This document shows positions 57,664 to 64,000 of a stretch of 64,000 nt of DNA, piece by piece. The translations under genes and the position numbers were made by a program. The notes below the pieces were generated by a model. That model had not been told where the DNA came from and did no database searches. It saw only the letters and a program-made list of their open reading frames with translations. The stretch is from Ryuthela nishihirai (Eukaryota; Arthropoda; Arachnida; Araneae; Heptathelidae). Position 1 is the first letter of the stretch. Each line of letters starts with the position of its first letter. The DNA lies in assembly GCA_038380435.1 (NCBI GenBank), contig JAWZYU010000025.1, forward strand, positions 48,678,691 to 48,742,690. Direction: 5' to 3'.

Positions 57664-60154
57664 AAATGAAGTGACTGTTGTTGAGAAGAGTTGTCAAGAG
57701 ATTGATTTTAGTATGTGCACAAAACAATGGACTTGTGTTACTTTGTGAAGAATTTTATAAATCCATTGAATTATAGTGTCTTCTTGTATTTGTTTTGTTG
57801 AAAAGGACATTATTCCAGAAAGCATACTGTTTTTATCAGTGTGTAAACAGAGTTAGGTAAAACCACTTTACATAAGTCGTGTAACATTAGATTAGAAGAC
57901 AGACGAGATAGGTAACTCATACAGTGGTGTTATACTAATGAAAAAGGTATTTTGTAGGCCTAGAAATGATATAAAGTAAATTATTTTTAAGAATTAACTG
58001 TTAAACTCCTTTTATTGAGTATTGAAATAATGATCCTCAAATAAGGTGTTTTAACACTTAAAACTCATTGATTAGATGCACATAATGGAAAATTTGAATG
58101 TTCTATTTTGTTCCATTTGTTATTAAAAGATGGTCGGCTACTAATTAGCCATGAGCTAATCCATTTGTCTATTAGTGAATTTACCAAATTTGTTTGTAAT
58201 TAATTTTGTAATGATATTATATTTAATGATATAGAATTAAGTGAGTGTGAAAATCCTTGGATAAACACAAACTAATATTATATTTCATAATGTAACAAAA
58301 TGTCTTTTTTGTCTCAATTGGTTTTGATAATATTTAAAATAGTGTTGCTTGTTTTTATTGATACTCCTTAATTATTAAGGTTAAAATGTATTTTTAAGAG
58401 CATAGTCAGTGGATATTTGGAATGGCTCTGAACTTTTTCTTATATTGTTAACTGGTTTGTGTTGTGAAAATATTTAACACATATTTTCTGCTATTTTTAC
58501 AATTTTTGCTGAGTAACCTGCATTTTTTAATATCTACTATTTCTCAGGAAACTTTGCCAAACTCTCATAAAAGAACATGAAAGAGATATATGTTTAGAAA
58601 CAAACCATTTCATTGACAAGAGTGGTCTAATACAGAGAAATGATCTCACAATTTTAACATATCAAAATTATTTACTCACTGCCAGCCAAGTTTCAATTGG
58701 ACATTTCTGAACAACTGGTGAACTATCAAAAGAGGCAGTACATTCAACAAAAGACTGATTGCATTTATATTGCATTTACTATTACATTTCATATCAAATT
58801 TTTGAGATCTAGAAGTAAAATTAAAAGAAAAACAATATTCTAAGCACTAATATTACTCCAACTCGAGATACCATTTTTGTATGGAATCATTGAATAATAA
58901 CAATTGTACATCATCACAAAGCCTATTTAGGCTTATCCGCAGGGAATATAACCTATGTTTATAAAGTGTGAATGTCATGTAGCAATTAAGAAAAAGGCAT
59001 GAAATCTATCAACTTCCCTGAAAGTTATTACTCGATTAAAAAATTGCAACCTCTAAAAGAAGCCCATCAAAAAGTAAATTTAATCAACACTACCACCCAA
59101 GGGACACCTAGCTCCAACTATTAAACTAGCAAAATAGCACAAGACACTCAACTACAATATTACCTCCAAAAGCTTAGCTATAATCAGCTGATGTCCAGAA
59201 GAATGCAGTTTCTTGAAGCATTGACTTTCTTTAATAGTGGTTTATATGTGTAAGTGAACTTGTAGTACAGACTACAATGGTTTGCATCTATGAAAAGATC
59301 TCCCAATTATGGTAACACAGAAGATACCGAGTGACTACCATGACATATGGCAGTTGTTTGTGGAGTGACAGGGGCAGACAGAAGCAGCAGCTACCCAGTG
59401 CCATAGCTATAAGTGCTTTCCTTTAAGAGCTGTTAAAACATTTAAGAAAGCATAGTGTAATTCTTTTGGTTATGAGTTTGGACAGTCAGGATAGTCTATG
59501 TACAAGGAATGTACTGGATGCTTACTAAAGATTTAATCGATACAGTGATGTATTGTTAAACTATTGAACATCAATAAATGTTGTGTTCTTGGTTGTATAA
59601 TAAATGAACATTCCAAATTTATTGTTTTACTACATTCCATTAGTATATTTTATAGTGAATTGTCATAGATATAACTAAATTGTCAACAGATTCCTTCAAG
59701 TTTTAAGTGGGTGTGACTGTATAAACTTAAATGATAAAAAGTAAGAATATATAAAATTTTTGCTTGTTATTAGGAAACCAAAACATGAGAGGAAAAATCT
59801 ATAAAACTTTTCAGAAAATTTGAAAGAGTATGTAAAGGATAGATTCCAAATATCTTAGCATATTCATAAATGCTTTTAGATGTTGCAAAACTATAAATAT
59901 ATTACTAATGTGTATATGATATCTAATAATTCTAGTAGCAATGTAATGTTTACTCCTTTTTTTAGTGTTATATTTTTGACAAAACTATTTTACATTGGAT
60001 ATAAATCTTTGTAATTCCTTATAAAGGTGGTATTTTAATTGGAGCTAGGAAAATTCTGCAAATTTGATATTGTTTAATAATGGAAATTTTATTGAATTAA
60101 AGCATTTATGTTGTTGGATTCATTATGTAGAAAATATACGCTCTTATGTTACAG
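57664..60154. other. Rest of intron 2, nothing recognised apart from one repeat
   Basis: 58840-58945 matches 54130-54250 (TTCTAAGCACTAATATTACT, CAAAGCCTATTTAGGCTTAT). Otherwise AT-rich, with no coding or repeat structure noticed up to the next exon. Confidence 0.45.
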
Positions 60155-60236
60155 GTGCCAATGATGATGAAGAATATGTACCACCTAAAAATGAATTTAC
60201 TGCTGTGTCCGAAAATGATGCTATTTATTCAAAAAG
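60155..60236 (+). CDS. NUP50: NUP50 exon, third visible (start of Ran-binding part)
   Basis: 82 nt. Acceptor TTATGTTACAG at 60144-60154; donor AAAAAG|GTATAT. The first two bases complete a Gly codon from the exon ending at 51316. The codons read NDDEEYVPPKNEF, then TAVSENDAIYSK and an Arg whose codon is split (AG|). An acidic stretch followed by a P..(E/D)..AV.EEDA.YS(K/R)-type segment is what precedes the Ran-binding domain in Nup50 and related proteins. The next constitutive exon (62160) supplies the missing third base (A). Confidence 0.93.
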
Positions 60237-60466
60237 GTATATTTGAATATATGAATGAGAGACTTGCTTCAATGCATTTGTAATGATACTATATTATTGA
60301 ACCTTTCTGGAATTTGGACCCATTTGAAAAATCTGAACTTGTTATAGACAACAAATCATTTGGTAGTGTTAATATGACGATAATAATAAAAACATTATTA
60401 ATTTCTTTTGCCAGAATGTTCACATCTGAGCTTGACATTTAAAATGTATAACATCTATTGATACAG

Positions 60467-60605
60467 GTTTCCTGCACTTGTGCTGAAGGATTTCCTAGAA
60501 AGTGCTGAAAAGAGTGAAACTGGCATAAATGAAACTTTGTTCAATGGGAAAGTGAATTCTACTCCACCATTACATCTTAATCCATCTACTATCATAATTT
60601 TGTGA
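60467..60605 (+). CDS. Candidate alternative last exon of NUP50
   Basis: Follows an acceptor-like TATTGATACAG (60456-60466; pyrimidine tract weak). If spliced after the exon ending at 60236, AG+G gives Arg and a 45-codon frame continues (FPALVLKDFLESAEKSE..., ending ..STIIIL) to TGA at 60603-60605. It cannot rejoin 62160 in frame through the visible GTGAAT donor-like site, so it would be terminal. The predicted isoform lacks the Ran-binding domain. No AATAAA was seen close downstream. It may well be chance in AT-rich DNA; one transcript read would settle it. Confidence 0.3.
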
Positions 60606-60869
60606 AAAATATATTACAGTTGAACTGATTAATTTAAAATTTGAGTAATTGCACTAAAATCTTTTTAAAATCTGAACTTTTCTGTTTTTAACTACAAACA
60701 GTTGAAAAATCCTTTTAACATTGCTGGAACCAATTTAATGAACAATTTAGAGAATTATGAATTGCACATAATGATAAAATATGAGAGTTAGTCATGATGG
60801 CCAACTGACTTACAACTTGTTGCTGCAGATATTTTATTTAGCCTTTACTTTAACATATCACGCTAAATT

Positions 60870-61990
60870 ACATGTTAATTTTTCTTTTATTGTTTCTTTT
60901 TTTTTTTTTCCAAAATTTTTCTCAGTCAAAAGTCTTTTTTTTTTCAGTCAAAAGACTTATATTTTATTATTTCCTGAAAATGAATGAAGTTTTGGATACA
61001 GAAGTAAGAAGGTTCCCTTGGCACAGAAATCAGTCTTCTTATGAGAGGGCAATTTGGCTAAGATTTTAATCCCCACCGCCTTGCTGCTACATTGAAGGAA
61101 TTTTATTTCCCCCCTTCCCCTGACATAATTTTTTTCTTTAAATTATAAATTTTTTTATTTATATTGAATGTTTTAAAAGATCCCTCCCCCCCTCCAATGT
61201 CTTGATATGCCTTTCTGAGGATATGGATATTGATGATGTTTTTGTCTTGGTGCACTAACTTTTCAGCTCTTTGCCAAGATCCCATAAAATTCAACACCAA
61301 ATGAAAAATGCATGATGTTAAGTTAAAAACAAACAAACAAGAAAGAGTTTTTCTGTTCCATAACCAGGACAAAAAAAAAAACTTTAAATGTGAGAAGTTC
61401 AAGTCACATTGTGCAACACTCGCCCATGTTTCAAATATACTATTTTTTTTGGAAAGTGTTATAAAAAGAAATAAAAATCATGTTTCAAGTAAATATATTA
61501 TTTGGGAAGTAATTTACTGTCGATTAGTATATAATTTAACTGTTTCTATTCATTAACTTTTCCAAAATTAAGCCTTAATTGCATAGTAAGATCCATTTTT
61601 TCACTATCGTAGTAAAAAAGTCCTATTAAAATTAATATGTTTGTAAATTTGTTTATTTTTTTTTTATTTCATAAAATTGGAATTCTATTTAATTTGGTAT
61701 ATAATATGGCCTATTTCTGTTGATTGGTTACTTTTTAAAATAATTGTAAATTTTCTTGTTTATATGACGCAGCACAGTTAGCAAAAAAAAAGTGGACTTT
61801 TCTCAAAGTATAGTACTGAGAATAATTTTCTTCTATCAAGTGAATTTTTTTGTAATTTTCAGAAATAGCCTTTTTATTTATAGGCATTATAGTCATTTCT
61901 GTCTATTTTTTTTTTTTCAGTTGTTTTCATATTTTTCCTTTTGTAGGGGGGAAGAAGGCATGGGTGTAAATTTTTTATAGCCTATGACAC
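60870..61990 (-). mobile_element. piggyBac-like family, reverse copy in intron 3
   Basis: Matches 55930-57000 in reverse order: ATGTTAATTTTTCTTTTATT (60880), GGCACAGAAATCAGTCTTCT (61021), TGGTGCACTAACTTTTCAGC (61249), then GATTGGTTACTTTTTA (61722) and the CAGCACAGTTAGCAAAAA block (61770). No TTAA-flanked end was located. Confidence 0.6.
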
Positions 61991-62159
61991 TTCCAGCATC
62001 AGAAGTTTTCTTTGATGCATAAGGCATACTTCTCGGATTCAAAAGATGTGGAACATTTGTCTTGACAAACACACAAACTAATAAATGATAAGTGAAAAGT
62101 AATACAAATACAGGTAAAAAAAAGTAATGCTTCTAATTTTGAACCTTTTTTTTCCCCAG

Positions 62160-62275
62160 ATGTAAACTTTTTTTAAAAAGAGGAGAATCGTATGCAGAAA
62201 GAGGAGTTGGCACATTATACCTAAAACCTTTAGATGGGAAAACACAACTTCTAATTCGTGCAGATACCAGTTTAG
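62160..62275 (+). CDS. NUP50: NUP50 exon, fourth visible (Ran-binding domain start)
   Basis: 116 nt. Acceptor TTTTTTTTCCCCAG at 62146-62159; donor TTAG|GTAAGT. Its first base completes the Arg from the previous exon, and it leaves one G. It encodes CKLFLKRGESYAERGVG, then TLYLKPLDGKTQLLIRAD and TSLG(split). This is the opening of a RanBD1 fold: the K(L/F)F segment, ERG.G.(L/I)..L and the (Q)LL.RAD strand. Ran-GTP binding here is associated with release of importin-alpha complexes. The rest of the domain (the N(V/I)LLN strand onward) must be in an exon beyond 64000. No defects. Confidence 0.95.
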
Positions 62276-62393
62276 GTAAGTACTTACATCAACTCTAATT
62301 CTTTAAACCAATAATTCATTTTGCAACAGTTCAAGATCAATGTGGCTTATTCATATGGACTATTATAACCACTTAGTTTTTTTTTTTTTTTCA

Positions 62394-62925
62394 TACCCTG
62401 CTGAGGGGTGGTCAACTTCACAGGGTCTTGGTGCTGGTTACTTATGCTAGCTGTAATGTGCAATGGCTTTGAGTATGATTACAGATTTGGAACTTGCTGC
62501 ACTGGTGAGCTTCCATTTAGGGAAAATATACCAGTGTGTTTTGTGAGTGAACAGCTGCACAATACCTTGAGGAAAAATTACATTAAGGCAAAAGAAATTA
62601 ACTTGAAAAAAAAAAAAGAAAAACTTTTATTTAAGTTTTTTTCTTTTTCTATAAAAAAAAAAACCCACATTTTTAAAGTCAATAATTTAACTGTAAAAAA
62701 AGTTTATTTCTGATTTTTCCATAGGCACTATGTGAACCTGGATCTGGCACTGGGTGAAGGTCAAAAACTTAAAAAAAAATTTTAATTTCTCTTTTCAGGG
62801 AGGGAAGATGGAAAGCATCTGCAAGTGATCAGTCTGCTTCTCTGTAGACATGCCAGGGATGCACTTCTAGGATATGATTGCATTAATGAAAGGTTTCTTA
62901 CAGCTAAATATAAAACTAGTATTAA
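62394..62925 (+). mobile_element. RTE-like LINE, copy 7: 5' end only, diverged
   Basis: Starts CCCTGCTGAGGGGTGGTCAA, followed by CACAGGGTCTTGGTGCTGG and CACTGGTGAGCTTCC, parallel to copy 4 (28113 onward). An internal stretch is lost. Near 62800 GGGAGGGAAGATGGAAAGCA to CTTCTAGGATATGATTGCAT corresponds to the endonuclease codons for GRD..KHHEGVGLLL and ALLGY. It ends about 62925 after ATGAAAGGTTTCTTACAG. Only the 5' UTR and the endonuclease N-terminus are present. Confidence 0.8.
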
Positions 62926-62934
62926 AACCTGAAT

Positions 62935-63480
62935 TGTAGCTAGTGGCTAGGCTTTTTTCCAACTGTGCTCAATCAAAAAAAAAAATGAACTTTTTTTGCC
63001 AAATACTAATCAAAGTAATTATGGCATGTTATATGCCAAATTAATCAGCAGTTTTGTATGGGCTCATAATGACTTACATAGTACAGTTTAACCCTATCTG
63101 GTCTAGTGGTTAGCATACCTGACAACTAAACTAATAAGCTTGTCCCTGTATATGTTATATGAGACACAAGGGCAATCCCAATAGAGCAGCTAAGTTATCT
63201 CTGTTCTTTGTGTAGGGGAGTTCCTTCTTCTCTCTGAAAAAACTTTTAATTCTGGAATTTTTTTTTTTTTTTTTGAATAAAATGTATAGCAAAAAAGGGA
63301 ACTAGTTTTATTTTAGTAGGGCTTTTTTATATGCATGTAAAAAGGGGGCATCTGGCAAAGCAAGTAAAAATTTATTTTAAAGAAAATTAATGGCCAAAAA
63401 TTACTATACTGTATACAAATAGAAAGGCTTCTTATTTCTAAATAACAAAAAAAATTTTTACTTGAAGCAAGAAATTTATT
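62935..63480 (+). mobile_element. piggyBac-like family fragment
   Basis: Blocks match 27640-27890 and 55930-56200: TTTTTTGCCAAATACTAA (62990), ATGCCAAATTAATCAGCAG (63040), TTTTATTTTAGTAGGGCTTT (63309), AAGTAAAAATTTATTTTA (63360). The order is kept; the ends are missing. Confidence 0.55.
63093..63150 (+). repeat. tRNA-like segment (A-box-like)
   Basis: CTGGTCTAGTGGTTAGCATA resembles a tRNA A-box region, followed by a poor anticodon-arm-like stretch. The B box (TTGTCCCTGTA) is poor. It is probably a SINE or tRNA pseudogene remnant inserted in the piggyBac-like fragment. Confidence 0.35.
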
Positions 63481-64000
63481 GGATCTAAAAGATGATGGGG
63501 AAATACGAAAATGGTAGTACATTAAACCCTCTATGAGCAAAAGTTCCATTTGCACAGATTCAAATCTACTTGAATTATCTTTAATACCTTCTTTTTATTG
63601 TATGTGAACAATAATTCAAATATAACTGAGTTATGCCCAACATTTAGCTACTGCTGTCATTATAATAATGAAAAATGGTTAGCCACTGCTGCCATTGTTT
63701 ATAATGAGAAAAGATGGTTGAGACATAGACATTCTAGGAAGTTTTGTCCACAATCTACATTTTTTAGCCACATTTGCATTACGATGTAGGTAAAATTATT
63801 TGCATCTTGTGAGCTTTAAAAAGTGCAATTATGCCTGGATCATGAACTTGTAGAAGCTTGAGATTATCTCAAGGATTGAAGCTAGTGAAGGTGCATCAGC
63901 CATTGGGTGTGCATTTGGAATTAATGAATCCACGTGTACACCATTTGCAAAGAAGGAGGCCATAAAAGCATCTATGCAGCAAATTAAGTCTATGTGATTG
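63481..64000. other. End of window, nothing recognised
   Basis: A local imperfect duplication (TTAGCTACTGCTGTCATTAT, 63645 / TTAGCCACTGCTGCCATTGT, 63679) gives tandem units of about 34 bp. No further exon was seen. Confidence 0.45.

Overview
The window looks like a piece of an AT-rich, repeat-dense animal genome. The best guess is an arthropod, possibly a chelicerate: the mix of mariner, Tc1 and RTE-like LINE families resembles what is common there, but this is an inference from family resemblance only. There are no bacterial signals, no operons, and no functional rRNA or tRNA gene. The one host gene I can support is NUP50, a nuclear-basket nucleoporin, on the + strand. Four coding exons are visible (19856-20414, 50921-51316, 60155-60236, 62160-62275). 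Every intron between them has GT-AG ends and the reading frame is kept across every junction. The exons before 19856 (N-terminal importin-alpha-binding part) and after 62275 (rest of the Ran-binding domain) are not in view. Introns 1 and 2 are about 30.5 kb and 8.8 kb.

Everything else is mobile DNA in layers. (1) An RTE-like non-LTR retrotransposon has seven copies: 1-1920 (+), 6591-6912 (+), 11763-14361 (-), 28010-28812 (+), 34803-38340 (-, nearly full length), 47068-49545 (-) and 62394-62925 (+). The copy at 11763-14361 is open except for two stop codons. (2) A second, older LINE reverse transcriptase lies at 22920-24375. (3) SINE A is about 385 bp with a tRNA-like head. Five copies have visible 11-14 bp target-site duplications, so it moved fairly recently. 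(4) SINE B is about 210 bp, also tRNA-derived. (5) At least twelve Tc1/mariner remnants of several families are present, plus MITEs. (6) A TTAA-flanked, piggyBac-like non-autonomous family is represented by a complete 1.79 kb member at 55871-57659. (7) A hAT-like fossil is possible at 18645-19380. (8) There are several large palindromes and diverged tandem repeats.

Layout: 1-19.8 kb is repeats upstream of the first visible NUP50 exon. 20.4-50.9 kb is a giant intron with the youngest SINEs, the near-full LINE, three Tc1/mariner elements with clear TIRs, a roughly 95-bp tandem array and two large foldbacks. 51.3-60.2 kb is an intron with nested SINEs, a Tc1 remnant and the piggyBac-like element. 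60.2-64 kb holds the start of the Ran-binding domain, a possible alternative last exon and more repeats.

Nested insertions allow relative dating: SINE A inside SINE A, SINE B inside SINE A, SINE A inside the piggyBac-like element, and unidentified 552-bp and 641-bp pieces inside two transposons. The most interesting leads are the 552-bp and 641-bp insertions, the TIR element with an unexpected 17-bp flanking direct repeat, the roughly 400-bp foldback whose core recurs 2.1 kb away, the LINE copies that keep only the 5' end, and the phase-compatible candidate terminal exon of NUP50. All identifications come from reading the sequence; no database search or alignment was run.
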